Source: Desertimonas sp963732335 (GTDB lineage: Bacteria > Actinomycetota > Acidimicrobiia > Acidimicrobiales > Ilumatobacteraceae). Taken from it: a DNA stretch of 64,000 nucleotides. Below the pieces are notes generated by a model. It was not told the origin of the DNA. It was given only the letters and a program-made list of their open reading frames with translations, and ran no database searches. The first letter of the stretch is position 1. Each line of letters opens with the position of its first letter. Shown here piece by piece: positions 34,901 through 43,874 of the stretch. Made by a program: the position numbers and the translations under genes. The DNA lies in contig CAVSZO010000039.1 in NCBI GenBank assembly GCA_963732335.1, positions 62,001-126,000 on the forward strand, given 5' to 3'.

Positions 34901-37665
34901 GTCGCGTCCGCCATCAGCCACGCCTGGTGGGCGAGGAGTGTGATGCCAAGGACGACGTGAGCCACGGCGACAACGACATCGCTGCGGACGGCACGCAGAT
35001 GGCTGCGCATCGAGATCCCGAGGCGGCGCGGCACCACCCCCGCTGCCACCGGGAGTGCCGCCGGCACGATGAACGACCCAACGACGAACGCCGTCCACCA
35101 CCCGGCCGACGCCCCAGACAGTGTCCAGGCGGCAACCAGGGTGCCGATGGCGAGCGGGGCGGACATCGTTCGTCGCAGGTTGTCGACCATCTTCCATCGG
35201 GCGATGCCGCCGATGCGGGCAGGACCGCGGCCCTCGGTGCTGCGGCCCGTTCGGCCCAAGATCCACGGCAGCAACTGCCAGTCACCCCGCGCCCAGCGGT
35301 GTTGCCGGGCAGCGCTGACCAGGTAATTCGATGGGTATTCGTCCAGCAACGCGACATCGGTCACCAGCCCGGCTCGGGCGAAGACTCCTTCGAACAGGTC
35401 GTGGCTCAGCAGTGAGTTCTCCGGCACACGCCCGTGCATCGCCGCTGCGAAGGCATCGACGTCGTAGATCCCCTTGCCGGTGAAGCTGCCCTCCTGAAAG
35501 AGATCCTGATAGACGTCGGAGACGGCTGACGAATAGGGATCGATGCCGGCAGGTCCACCGAAGATGCGTTGAAACGTCGACCCCTCGTGCTCCGCTGGCA
35601 GCGTCGGCGTGATCCGTGGCTGGAGCAAGCCGTAGCCATGTGTCACCCGGCCGGTCCTAGCGTCGAAGCGCGGCTGGTTGAGCGGATGCGCCATCGTTCC
35701 GACGAGACGCGCCACCGAACCCCGCGGGAGCCGGGTGTCAGCATCGAGCGTGACGACGTAGCGCACGTCGGGCGGCGGAATCGAGGCGGCGCGTGTGCTA
35801 CTCGTCAGAAAGCTCGTCGTCGTCGAACCCCTCAGCAGTGCATTCAACTCCTCGAGCTTGCCGCGCTTGCGTTCCCAGCCCATCCAGCAGCCCTCGCCGC
35901 CGTTCCACCTTCGCTGCCGATGGAAGAGCAGAAACCGGGCTCCGCCGCCGGGGGCCTCGCCGTAGCGCTGATTGAGTTGATCAATCCCCGCTGCCGCCGC
36001 GGAGAGCAACTCGTCATCCCCCGTGACACGTTCACTCTCCGCATCGAGCCAGTCCGAGACCAGGGCGAACCGTAGGTCTCCCTCACGGTTGCTCAGGTAG
36101 TGGACTTCCAACTGCGCTACCTGGGCCTCGACGTCAGCTGGCGTTGTGAGCAGCATCGGAACGGCGACGAGCGTTCGCTGATTGGCCGGCACGCCGTCAT
36201 CGAGGTCGAGCCGCGGCAGCGGCCGAGGACGCAACACGTGGGTGACGGTCCAGTTGACGAGGGCTGTCGCCAGCTCGGACGCCGGGCCGAGGGCGAGGAT
36301 GGCGACCGTGATCGCACCCACGTGACGGCCGGCGAGCACGAAGGGAACGGCGACGATGAGTCCCGTGAGCAGCGTGAGAGATCCGAGATAGAAACCCGCG
36401 CCCGCTCGTAGCGCAGCGCGCTGCAACCGTTTCAGCCGGCTCACCCGAACGTGAAGGGACCGCTCCAGATTGGAGCGTCCATCGGCGACGAGGTAGTAGC
36501 CGGGATCTCGGAGCCGAGACAACATCGATGTGTCGGGATCGTCATCGGACTGGACGTTCGCGGTCATGGCGATGGTCGCCCGGGCGACGTCGACCTCTGT
36601 GCGGCCCGATCCCCGGGCGAGCTCTTCGACGGCCTTCCGATACTGGTCGCGCGTGGCGAAGTCCATCTCGCCGAACGCGCTCCCATCACGAAGCACTTCG
36701 TCGACCACACTGACGCTCTCGACGAACTCAGCCCAGTCGAACGACGAGATCAGCCTCATGCTGGTGATCACGTTGCGCACCGTGACACTCGTCGTGGCCA
36801 TGCGCTGGTGCTCTCGCTGGACGAGTTCTTCGGTCGTGACACCCTGAGATGCCACGAGCCGCTCGAGCCAGGGCAGCGCCGGTGTCACTGCGGGGTCCTG
36901 ATCACGGAGGCGTTGAAAGAGCTGGACCTGGGCGGACGTTGTCAACTGCGCTCGCTCGAGCCGGCGCATCGACGTCGAACCATCGTCAGGACCCTCCGCG
37001 CCCAATCCGAGCAAGGTGTCGGCCAACTCGTCGGCGAGCTGGCGCTCCGCCCGACCGGATACGATCCGCTCCGCGAGGCGGCGGAGATTCTCGACAAGCA
37101 GGATGCGCAGGCTGATTGCAATCGCCCACAGCTCCCCGATCGTCAACGGCTCGACCTGTTGATACGCCCGCACCAATCGCCGCAATGTCTCCGGGTCGAA
37201 GCGGCTGTCCGTGTGGGCGACATAGGCCCACGCCAAACCGAAGACGCGTGGGTAGCCCGCCAGATGACCCTCGGCCAACTTGGGAAGCTCGCGGTAATAG
37301 TCCGCAGGCAAGTCGTCGCGGATCTCGCGAACCTGTTCGTCGACGATCGTGAAGTTGTCGACGAGCCATTCGGCCGCCGGCGTAATCGCACGCTCCTCCT
37401 CGATCGCGCGCGCCAACACGCGATATGACTCCACCAGGACGTGAGCGTTCTCGACGACGCGACGCCGGATCGGCACTCCACCGCTGTGGCCGGGCGCCAC
37501 AATCTGGGCGGCGGCAAGAGACCGCCCGTGCTCCTCCAACCGCTCGACGCTGAAGAGCTCCTCAACGATCGGTTCATCGACGACGGTCTGTGCGCGACCC
37601 CGCCTGCGAACCCGGCGCGGCGCTTCGGGAAAGGACCGCCTCGACCCTCTCGCCCCGCTCATAGC
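28989..37665 (-). pseudogene. ndvB: Cyclic beta-1,2-glucan synthase (NdvB/ChvB type), one frameshift
   Basis: About 2890 codons from ATG 37665. Order: N-terminal helical region, TM segments ('YLGSLTLLTGLIVAVPFVLAG'), GT84 glycosyltransferase ('YVVTLDADTRLPRGSV' near residue 640; 'QHRWARGDWQLLPWILG' near 790), further TM helices, a glycoamylase-like domain, then carbohydrate-binding and GH94 phosphorylase-like domains ('GSGDWNDGMNRVG', 'GIRENGGQYTHGAIW'). NdvB polymerises UDP-glucose into cyclic glucan and exports it. At about 30487-30491 one extra base (GGCACCG|ATCCAGGTG) breaks the frame; the last ~500 codons continue in the next frame without stops. Error or recent mutation are both possible. 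Such enzymes are best known in proteobacteria. Confidence 0.85.
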
Positions 37666-37808
37666 CCGAGCGAATCTCGTCGGCCGCCGCCGATCCAGTT
37701 TCGTCTGACACCCGGATACGTCCCGCCCGTCGAGGGCTGCGCCGTCGCGTTCCCCTCGCCGCGGCGGACTCCCGGCGATCCAGGACGCGCCCGTCGTGGT
37801 GGTGCCGA

Positions 37809-39929
37809 TCACCTGGCGGGCTGGGAGGACTCGATGGCGAAGATGAAGAGCTCGTCCTGCTGACGCTGATCTCGTCCGAGCAGCACCTCCGGCGCTTCCT
37901 CGGTGGTCGTCGCGAAGAGGGTCATGAACCCATTGCTTGTCGTGCCGCTCGGCGTGTAGACGTCGACCAGGACGTACAACAGCCCATTGATGGTGAGATC
38001 CGGGTTGAGTCCGGCCGCTGCTGCGGCGGCGGTGATCTCCTCAGGTGTCGCCGAGTCGTCCGGCAGCCGATACTCACCGATTGCGTCGCCTGCAGGGGTG
38101 TCCGAGACGTCGAGTCCGTAGATCACCTCCGGAGCAGGATCTGCTGGATCCTGGACGAAGAGGATGACTGAAGTGCTGGAGTAGACGGACGGCTGCCACA
38201 CCTGTTCCACTCGATAGCGCTCGTCGTCGGTGGCGACGACTTGCGGCTGCTCCATGACCTGGAACTCGATCTCAAACGTCGGGGCCGCCTCGAAGCGGTA
38301 GACCTGGTCCTCGGCGTCAGCCCCGGTGGTCCGCAGATAGAGGACCTCCTCGACGTCGGCCTGATCGGTGCTTGCCAACTCGAACGGCCCGATGCAGCCG
38401 ATTCGAGTCAGTGTTCCGACGTCCTCGGACGCCTCAGCCCGGACAAACACATAGGCCACGCCACCGAACCGGATCGGGTTCGGCAGGTTCTCCGGGATGC
38501 CCTGTGCAGTGAGCTGGCCCGGGTTGCCGCTGCACGCCGTCGCTGGGATCTCGGCGGTCGTCGTCGTCGTCGTCACCTCCGGCGGCTCCGTCGTCGTCGA
38601 CGTCGAGGTCGTCGTCGCAGCCTCCGTCGTGGTGGTGGAGGTGGTGGACGTCGAGGTGGTCGTCGCTGGCTCCGTGGTGGTCGTGGTGGTAGATGTCGAG
38701 GTCGTCGTCGGAGGTTCCGTCGTCGTCGAGGTCGAGGTTGTCGTCGCCGGTTCCGTCGTCGCCGGCGACGTGGAAGTCGTGGTTGCCGGCTCCGTTGTCG
38801 TCGTGGACGTCGAGGTCGTCGTCGGCGGTTCCGTCGTCGTCGTCGACGTGGAAGTCGTCGTCGTGGGCTCCGTTGCCAGCGACTCCGTCGCCGGCGGCTC
38901 CGTCGCCGGCGGCTCCGTTGCGGGCGGCTCGGTCGTGGGCGGTGCCGTTGTCGTTGTCGGCGGCTGCGTCGTCGTGGTCGTGGTCGTCGATGTCGTGGTC
39001 GTGGTCGTCGATGTCGTGCTCGTGGTCGGAGGGGTGGTCTCTTCCGCCGGGGCGGCTCCAGCGCCCGTGAAGCTCAACCAGCGCGTGCCGACGAGCACAT
39101 AGAGCTGCGTGAAGCCGGCTCCGACCGTGTCTGTCGGGGCGAAGACCGGGAACGCGGTCGAGCACCCGACCTTCGTCAGCGAGGCGGGGTCGACGGCGTC
39201 GGTGGCATCGGATTCGAAGGCGAACTCGGTGCCGTTGAAGGCGAGCGACTCGGCGATCGATGCCGGCCGGCCATCGTCGCCCACCAGGACGAAGCGAAGC
39301 AGTCCCCCGCCGGATGAGAAGAACAGCTCGGGGAACGGCTGGGCGCTTTCGGGATCCGCAGAGACTGGCTCTCCATTGCTGTCACCGACTTGCTGGAGCG
39401 AGTCCGCGGTGAGGTCGGTCTCGTTGCCAGCGAACGCATAGAGGGAGCCGCTGGCATCGACGCGCTCGAATTCCCCTGCCTCCGCCGGGCAGGAGACGTC
39501 CGGCGATCCGACGCCTTCTGGCAGGTACCGCGCCAGCTCATCCTCGCTGCGATTCGGCACCGACAGGTAGATGGCCGCGAACGGGCCCTCCTCGGTTCTG
39601 GCGTAGGCGATGGTTTCCTGTTCCTGGGCAACCCTGAACAGCTCCTGTCGGCTGAGCGGCACGATCCGATCGAACAGGAAACGGGCGTCGGCGATCACGA
39701 CTTCGCGAGGCAGACCCTCGGGTTGCCCGCCATTGCCGAGCCCGTCGACAAGCTCGATGCCCTGGTCGACTTGTTGCCCGGGCGGCGAACTCGGGGGCCC
39801 GGGCGGCGGCGAACTCGGCGGCCCGGCCACCGCGCTCGGGCTCGCCGCGGCAAGCTGGCCGAGCAACGGCGCCAACACGCTGCCGACGAGCGTGCAAACG
39901 ACCGCAATCTTGATGGAGCGTGTGCGCAC
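37809..39929 (-). CDS. Secreted mucin-like Thr-rich protein
   Basis: 706 residues from GTG 39929. The signal peptide is 'VRTRSIKIAVVCTLVGSVLAPLLGQLAAASPSAVA', followed by a Pro/Ser linker, a ~230-residue domain with paired Cys ('DVSCPAEAG', 'TKVGCSTAFPVFAP'), a ~190-residue Thr/Ser/Pro/Glu stretch of 'TTTSTSTTTTEPP' repeats, and a second globular domain ('ATACSGNPGQLTAQGIPENLPNPIRFGGVAYVFVRAEA'). The halves resemble each other, suggesting an internal duplication split by the linker. It is probably a glycosylated cell-surface protein. No known family. It lies upstream of ndvB on the same strand and may be co-expressed. Confidence 0.75.
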   Translation of the reverse strand: MRTRSIKIAVVCTLVGSVLAPLLGQLAAASPSAVAGPPSSPPPGPPSSPPGQQVDQGIELVDGLGNGGQPEGLPREVVIADARFLFDRIVPLSRQELFRVAQEQETIAYARTEEGPFAAIYLSVPNRSEDELARYLPEGVGSPDVSCPAEAGEFERVDASGSLYAFAGNETDLTADSLQQVGDSNGEPVSADPESAQPFPELFFSSGGGLLRFVLVGDDGRPASIAESLAFNGTEFAFESDATDAVDPASLTKVGCSTAFPVFAPTDTVGAGFTQLYVLVGTRWLSFTGAGAAPAEETTPPTTSTTSTTTTTTSTTTTTTTQPPTTTTAPPTTEPPATEPPATEPPATESLATEPTTTTSTSTTTTEPPTTTSTSTTTTEPATTTSTSPATTEPATTTSTSTTTEPPTTTSTSTTTTTTEPATTTSTSTTSTTTTEAATTTSTSTTTEPPEVTTTTTTAEIPATACSGNPGQLTAQGIPENLPNPIRFGGVAYVFVRAEASEDVGTLTRIGCIGPFELASTDQADVEEVLYLRTTGADAEDQVYRFEAAPTFEIEFQVMEQPQVVATDDERYRVEQVWQPSVYSSTSVILFVQDPADPAPEVIYGLDVSDTPAGDAIGEYRLPDDSATPEEITAAAAAAGLNPDLTINGLLYVLVDVYTPSGTTSNGFMTLFATTTEEAPEVLLGRDQRQQDELFIFAIESSQPAR

Positions 39930-40082
39930 CGGATCCCCCTCTGATGACCCCACCTCGGATGTCCCCTTGGTTACCCGTCTCTCGTCACGCCAGACATCGA
40001 GCCGAGCGTTGAACCGGGTCCGACGACGCTCACCGCACTTCGAAGGCAGAACCGGAGGAGCAGAATCGCTCACGCGTGGCAC

Positions 40083-40108
40083 GCATCAAAAGCACACGAC
40101 CTGGGTAC
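40083..40108 (+). promoter_or_regulatory. SigB-like promoter of the vWA gene
   Basis: GCAT (40083-40086), 16 bp, GGGTAC (40103-40108), 54 bp before GTG 40163. Confidence 0.5.
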
Positions 40109-40162
40109 TTGGGCGCCCGGGCAGGCGATGCACGCCTGGCGGTCAAGAAGAAGGTGAATGCG

Positions 40163-41371
40163 GTGACGACACGAGCCCAGACATGGATCACCCGGATGAT
40201 GATTCTCGGGATGTTGCTCGCGCTCTGCGGGGCTGGCCTCGCGGTCCAGGTTCCGCAGAAGGCCCTCGCCCAAGCGGAACCTGGCACGGAGGTCAACGTC
40301 GAGCTGGTCATGGACTCCTCCGGATCGATGGCGGCAGCGACCGACACTGGTGAGCCTCGGATCGATGCTGCCAAGCGCGTGCTGAACCAAGTGATCGACG
40401 CGATCCCGGTCGATCGGCCGGAACTCAACGTCGGCTTTCGCGTGTTCGGACATGAAGGCGACAACACCGAGGCGGGCAGGCCAGAGAGCTGTCAGTCGTC
40501 CGAGCTGACGGTGCCGGTCGACGGCGTCGATCCGGAAGCCCTGCGCCAGGAGGTCGCCAACTACCAGCCGGTCGGATGGACGCCGATCGGGCTGTCGCTC
40601 GAGCGTGCAGCGGCCGATTTCCCGGCCGCATCGGACTCGGTCACCAACGCGATCATCCTCGTCACCGATGGTCTCGAGACCTGCGACGCCGATCCCTGCG
40701 CAATCGCCACCTCATTGAAGGAGAGCGAGGCGGCCATCACGGTCTACGTGGTCGGTCTCGGCCTGGACGCCGAAGAGCTGCGGATCACGAGCTGCATCGC
40801 CGAGAACACCGGCGGTCAGATCGTCGGTGCGCAGAATGCCGATGAGCTCTCGGTGGCGCTGTTCACGTTCCTCGAAGAGCTAGAAGTCGTCATCACGACC
40901 GGGTTCCTCGAAATCGAGTCGATCGGCGGGCTCTACCCGCTGGCAACGCTGACGTGTGCCGAGCAGCCGGCGACCGACACCAACCCGCAGGGCGGGGAAC
41001 CGTTCACGTACACCTTCACGCAGGATACGAATCGGGTCGAGGTACCGATCGGCATCTGCGACTTGGCCTGGACGAACCCGAGCGGCAACGAGACGGCGAT
41101 CCGGGTCAACATCGAAGCAGACCGGACGACCTTCGTCCGCGGCTCGCTGATCAAGTTCCCGCAGGGCGCCGGAGAGATCTACACCCTCAAGGCACAGGAC
41201 GGCACCGTGATCTGGCAGGACCAGATCGAGCAGGGTGACTGGGTGTGGGTCCTGCCCGGGATCTACACATGCGACCTGCTCGAACTTGTCGGTGATCCGA
41301 TTCTGATGTCGTTCACCGTTCAGACCTTGCCCGGCTCCGCCACACAGGTCGAGATCTTCACCGCGCCATAA
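40163..41371 (+). CDS. Secreted von Willebrand factor A domain protein
   Basis: 402 residues from GTG 40163. This start lies after the promoter, follows AAGGTG by 6 bp and gives a signal peptide ('WITRMMILGMLLALCGAGLAVQ'). The vWA domain has a complete MIDAS: 'ELVMDSSGSM' (D-x-S-x-S), Thr in 'PVGWTPIGLSLE' and Asp in 'IILVTDGLETCDADPC'. The C-terminal ~180 residues are beta-rich with Cys pairs. It probably mediates metal-dependent adhesion or protein binding outside the cell. An in-frame ATG at 40076 is possible but would lie upstream of the promoter. Confidence 0.85.
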   Translation: MTTRAQTWITRMMILGMLLALCGAGLAVQVPQKALAQAEPGTEVNVELVMDSSGSMAAATDTGEPRIDAAKRVLNQVIDAIPVDRPELNVGFRVFGHEGDNTEAGRPESCQSSELTVPVDGVDPEALRQEVANYQPVGWTPIGLSLERAAADFPAASDSVTNAIILVTDGLETCDADPCAIATSLKESEAAITVYVVGLGLDAEELRITSCIAENTGGQIVGAQNADELSVALFTFLEELEVVITTGFLEIESIGGLYPLATLTCAEQPATDTNPQGGEPFTYTFTQDTNRVEVPIGICDLAWTNPSGNETAIRVNIEADRTTFVRGSLIKFPQGAGEIYTLKAQDGTVIWQDQIEQGDWVWVLPGIYTCDLLELVGDPILMSFTVQTLPGSATQVEIFTAP

Positions 41372-41636
41372 CAGACTCGCGCATGGACAGGCATATCGAG
41401 GTGGCGCCCGTAGACGGCGCGATGGTTCAAGCGACGCGGCGGGGGCCATTGAGCCCCGTGGGCGCGGCGGAACGTACGCCAATACCCCATCGGGATCGCG
41501 TTAGCCGAGCGGCACCAACGAGTCCCCGCGAGCGCCGCTCGGTTGGTGGACCTGCTGGACGATCGTGGCGCGGGTTGGTACCGCCGGCGCCTTACCGCTG
41601 AACTCAGCGTTGTGGTGTGCGACCAGCGGGGACGGA

Positions 41637-41978
41637 CTACCAGCCAAAGGGGCCGTAGTAATCGTCGTAGACGCCGCGGTCAGCCGCCGTCAGGGTCACC
41701 GTCTCGTCGAAGTCGGGGGCGTCCTTGATTTGGTCCTTGGTCATTTGCACGGCGACCTTCTGGTCCTGGTGATCGACGGCGACGATTGCGCCGGCAGGGA
41801 TCAGGCGCTTCTTACCGAAGATCCACCAGCCCGTATCGACGACCACGTGAGCGTTGTCTGTGTCGGCGGTACTGGAGTCGATCTTGCCGATGCTGCCATC
41901 GATCGCGTCGACGTCGTAGCCGACGACATCGTGACCGTTGCTCATCGTGCCCTCGCGGTACGTCCACAGATTGCTCAT
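41637..41978 (-). CDS. PRC-barrel protein, second stress module
   Basis: 113 residues. 'GHDVVGYDVDAIDGSIGKIDSSTADTDNAHVVVDTGWWIFGKKRLIPAGAIVAVDHQDQKVAVQMTKDQIKDAPDF' is a PRC barrel and ends at the same 'KDQIKDAP' point as the larger PRC protein at 28157, without its DUF2382 tail. GAAGGAGC precedes the ATG. GGTT-N16-GGGTAC is 59 bp upstream. It is divergent from the membrane peptide/DUF2188 pair, the same arrangement as in module 1. The 41372-41636 gap shows nothing recognisable. Confidence 0.85.
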   Translation of the reverse strand: MSNLWTYREGTMSNGHDVVGYDVDAIDGSIGKIDSSTADTDNAHVVVDTGWWIFGKKRLIPAGAIVAVDHQDQKVAVQMTKDQIKDAPDFDETVTLTAADRGVYDDYYGPFGW

Positions 41979-42036
41979 CGAAATGCTCCTTCAATTGACA
42001 GATGTCCTGCCGCTTTGTCGGGCAGACATCCGCTCC

Positions 42037-42062
42037 GTACCCGCTAGGGCTCCAGGCCAACC
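42037..42062 (-). promoter_or_regulatory. SigB-like promoter of PRC-barrel gene 2
   Basis: Minus strand GGTT (42062-42059), 16 bp, GGGTAC (42042-42037). Confidence 0.5.
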
Positions 42063-42122
42063 GTTCATCTCCGCAGCAACCTACGGAGGACATGTAGGCC
42101 TTCGGATTAGCTCTGTATGGCG

Positions 42123-42149
42123 GGTTAGCTTTGTCGTTCCGACGGGTAC
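42123..42149 (+). promoter_or_regulatory. SigB-like promoter of membrane peptide 2
   Basis: GGTT (42123-42126), 17 bp, GGGTAC (42144-42149), 10 bp before the ATG; the same 17-bp spacing and short leader as copy 1. Confidence 0.5.
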
Positions 42150-42159
42150 GTGCGCTGCC

Positions 42160-42273
42160 ATGAACGGATCACTCGCATCCATCTTCGCTGACGGCATCTA
42201 CATCGGTGGCGGCGTCCTTCTCGTCATCCTGATCATCCTTGTCGTGCTATTACTGATGCGGCGCGGCGTATGA
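42160..42273 (+). CDS. 37-residue single-helix membrane peptide, copy 2
   Basis: It begins MNGSLASIFADGIYIGGGVL and ends LLMRRGV, a near copy of 27663-27776. One TM helix with Gly-Gly-Gly and a double-Arg end. It overlaps the DUF2188 start by ATGA and so is probably co-translated with it. Function unknown. Confidence 0.72.
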   Translation: MNGSLASIFADGIYIGGGVLLVILIILVVLLLMRRGV

Positions 42274-42512
42274 GCGGGTTTCAGCCGGCGATTCACACTG
42301 TTTGTCGTGCCGATGGCTGGGTGAATGTTTGCGACGGGTGGCCGCGAGCCCGGGATCCGCACTCGACGAAGCCTGAGGCCGAAGCCGCCGGGCGTGAGCG
42401 GGCGAAGCAGCACAAGACCGAGCACATCGTGCACGACGCGGACGGGACGATCGAGCAGCGAACCAGCTACACGAACCTCACCGATTCATCGACAGGTGAG
42501 CGCGACCAATGA
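42270..42512 (+). CDS. DUF2188-like small protein
   Basis: 80 residues: 'IHTVCRADGWVNVCDGWPRARDPHSTKPEAEAAGRERAKQHKTEHIVHDADGTIEQRTSYTN'. The pattern of an aromatic beta start, an 'A-x-x-x-G-R-x-x-A' helix, then 'EHIVHDADGTI' matches DUF2188 proteins, small unknowns common beside stress genes. It is the second cistron after the membrane peptide. The decayed counterpart is at 27470-27666. The stop overlaps an ATG at 42509. Confidence 0.75.
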   Translation: MSGFQPAIHTVCRADGWVNVCDGWPRARDPHSTKPEAEAAGRERAKQHKTEHIVHDADGTIEQRTSYTNLTDSSTGERDQ

Positions 42513-42683
42513 ATGTGGTTCTGGGCCTCGATTCAGGGCGATCCTGTGTTGATGCGCCGGGTCATCGAACACGTTTGTGATCTAGCGGTGTCGGGAACTG
42601 TTGGAGGACCAACAGCAGCGGCGGCCGTTGGCAGCCTGCCAATTTCGTCGGGTTCAGCCGTGTCGTCGCATCCAGGAGGATGA
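42513..42683 (+). pseudogene. Remnant ORF related to the small membrane protein at 24593
   Basis: A 56-codon reading frame beginning MWFWASIQGDPVLMRRVIEHV. Residues 3-16 match 'LWASIQGNPVFMRRV' of the 24593-24970 protein, then similarity stops and no TM helices follow. It overlaps the next gene's first ATG by ATGA. Probably a truncated duplicate; it could still act as a leader ORF coupling translation to the repeat protein. Confidence 0.45.
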
Positions 42684-42688
42684 ACCCA

Positions 42689-43672
42689 ATGAAGATGCTT
42701 ACTCGCGGACTGGCAGGCGGCATCGCTGCGCTCGTCCTCACCACAGGCTTCGGCACTGTTGCCGGAGCGCAACCGGTTACCCAGGAGGGGCTGGTCAATC
42801 TCAACTTGACGGGTGTGACGGCGCAGCTGCCGATCGCTCTCGCCGCCAATTTGTGTGACGTCACCGTCGACGTCTTGGTCAACGAGTTGAGCGACGGCTC
42901 GGCACCGTGTGCGGCCAGCTCCAACGCCGACGCCCTAGTGACGACGCAAGATGGTGGGCCGGTCGCCCAAGAAGGACTGGTCAACGTCAACGTCACCGAC
43001 GTCGTCGTCCAGGCACCGATCTCGATCGTCGCCAACGTCTGTGACGTCACCGTCGCCGTGCTCGTGTCGAGGTTGCAAGACGCCGCCTCGCCGTGCGACG
43101 CCACCGGCACCGCCGAAGCGATCACAGCGACCGAGTCCGGGCCACCCGCCGAGCCCGCCCCTGTCGACCAGGAAGGACTGGTCAACCTCAACTTGACCGG
43201 TGTCACCGTGCAACTGCCGATCGCCCTCGCCGCTGACCTGTGTGACGTCACCGTCGACGTCTTGGTCAACGAGCTGAGCGACGGCTCGTCACCGTGCAAC
43301 GCCAGCTCCAACGCCGACGCCGTGGTGACGACAGAAGACGGTGGGCCGGTCGCCCAAGAGGGACTGGTCAACGTCAACGTCACCGACGTCGTCGTCCAGG
43401 CGCCGATCTCGATCGCCGCCAACGTCTGTGACGTCACCGTCGCCGTGCTCGTGTCCAGGCTGCAAGACGCCGCCTCGCCGTGTGACGCCGCCGCCACCGC
43501 CGAAGCGATCACCCCGGCCGAAGGATCCGAACTGCCCGCACTGCCCACCGACTCGGTCCTCGAACAGCTGCCCGTCGACTCCGTCGTCGAAGAACTGCCC
43601 GTCGACTCCGTCGTCGAAGAACTGCCCGTCACCGTTCCCGAACTCCCCGTCACGCTTCCGACCGACTCGTAA
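42689..43672 (+). CDS. Secreted tandem-repeat protein, copy 2
   Basis: 327 residues from ATG 42689, chosen because AGGAGG (42674-42679) lies 9 bp before it; ATG 42680 directly abuts the SD. The signal peptide 'MKMLTRGLAGGIAALVLTTGFGTVAGAQP' differs entirely from copy 1, while the A-B-A'-B' repeat body is identical apart from a few bases; the C-terminus differs in the last residues (ending Asp-Ser rather than Gly). It is likely transcribed from the 42123 promoter with the membrane peptide and DUF2188 genes. No recognised family. Confidence 0.8.
   Translation: MKMLTRGLAGGIAALVLTTGFGTVAGAQPVTQEGLVNLNLTGVTAQLPIALAANLCDVTVDVLVNELSDGSAPCAASSNADALVTTQDGGPVAQEGLVNVNVTDVVVQAPISIVANVCDVTVAVLVSRLQDAASPCDATGTAEAITATESGPPAEPAPVDQEGLVNLNLTGVTVQLPIALAADLCDVTVDVLVNELSDGSSPCNASSNADAVVTTEDGGPVAQEGLVNVNVTDVVVQAPISIAANVCDVTVAVLVSRLQDAASPCDAAATAEAITPAEGSELPALPTDSVLEQLPVDSVVEELPVDSVVEELPVTVPELPVTLPTDS
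42780..43647 (+). repeat. 868-bp direct repeat, copy 2
   Basis: Partner of 26091-26958, same orientation, four differences seen. Recombination between the two would delete about 16.7 kb including ndvB. Confidence 0.9.
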
Positions 43673-43734
43673 CGGTCGGCATGGCCGCTGGGGCGCCGTA
43701 GCCACGGGCAAGGGCTGCGACGACCCCAGGTGGG

Positions 43735-43774
43735 CAACGGTTCCCGCATTCACCGAGGAGTGCGGGAGCCGTTG
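43735..43774 (+). terminator. Hairpin terminator after repeat protein 2
   Basis: A 14-bp stem (CAACGGTTCCCGCA with TGCGGGAGCCGTTG, one G-T pair) and a 12-nt loop, 62 bp after the stop; no T-tract. Confidence 0.55.
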
Positions 43775-43824
43775 CACATTCAACGACAGATTGGCGACTG
43801 TCAGGGAGTTGTTGCATCTGGCAG

Positions 43825-43850
43825 GTTTGAAACCGAACTCGACGAGGTAC
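43825..43850 (+). promoter_or_regulatory. SigB-like promoter of DUF1206 gene
   Basis: GTTT (43825-43828), 16 bp, AGGTAC (43845-43850; one mismatch to GGGTAC), 24 bp before the start. Confidence 0.45.
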
Positions 43851-43874
43851 TCGGGTTGAGGGAGAGGCAAGTCC

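Noticed and set aside
38560..39060. Low-complexity GTC/GTG repeats resembling a CRISPR or satellite
   Set aside because: They encode the Thr/Ser/Pro linker of the secreted mucin-like protein in frame; no repeat-spacer structure.
42680..42688. ATG 42680 as the start of secreted repeat protein 2
   Set aside because: AGGAGG directly abuts this ATG, leaving no spacer; ATG 42689 has a proper 9-bp distance.
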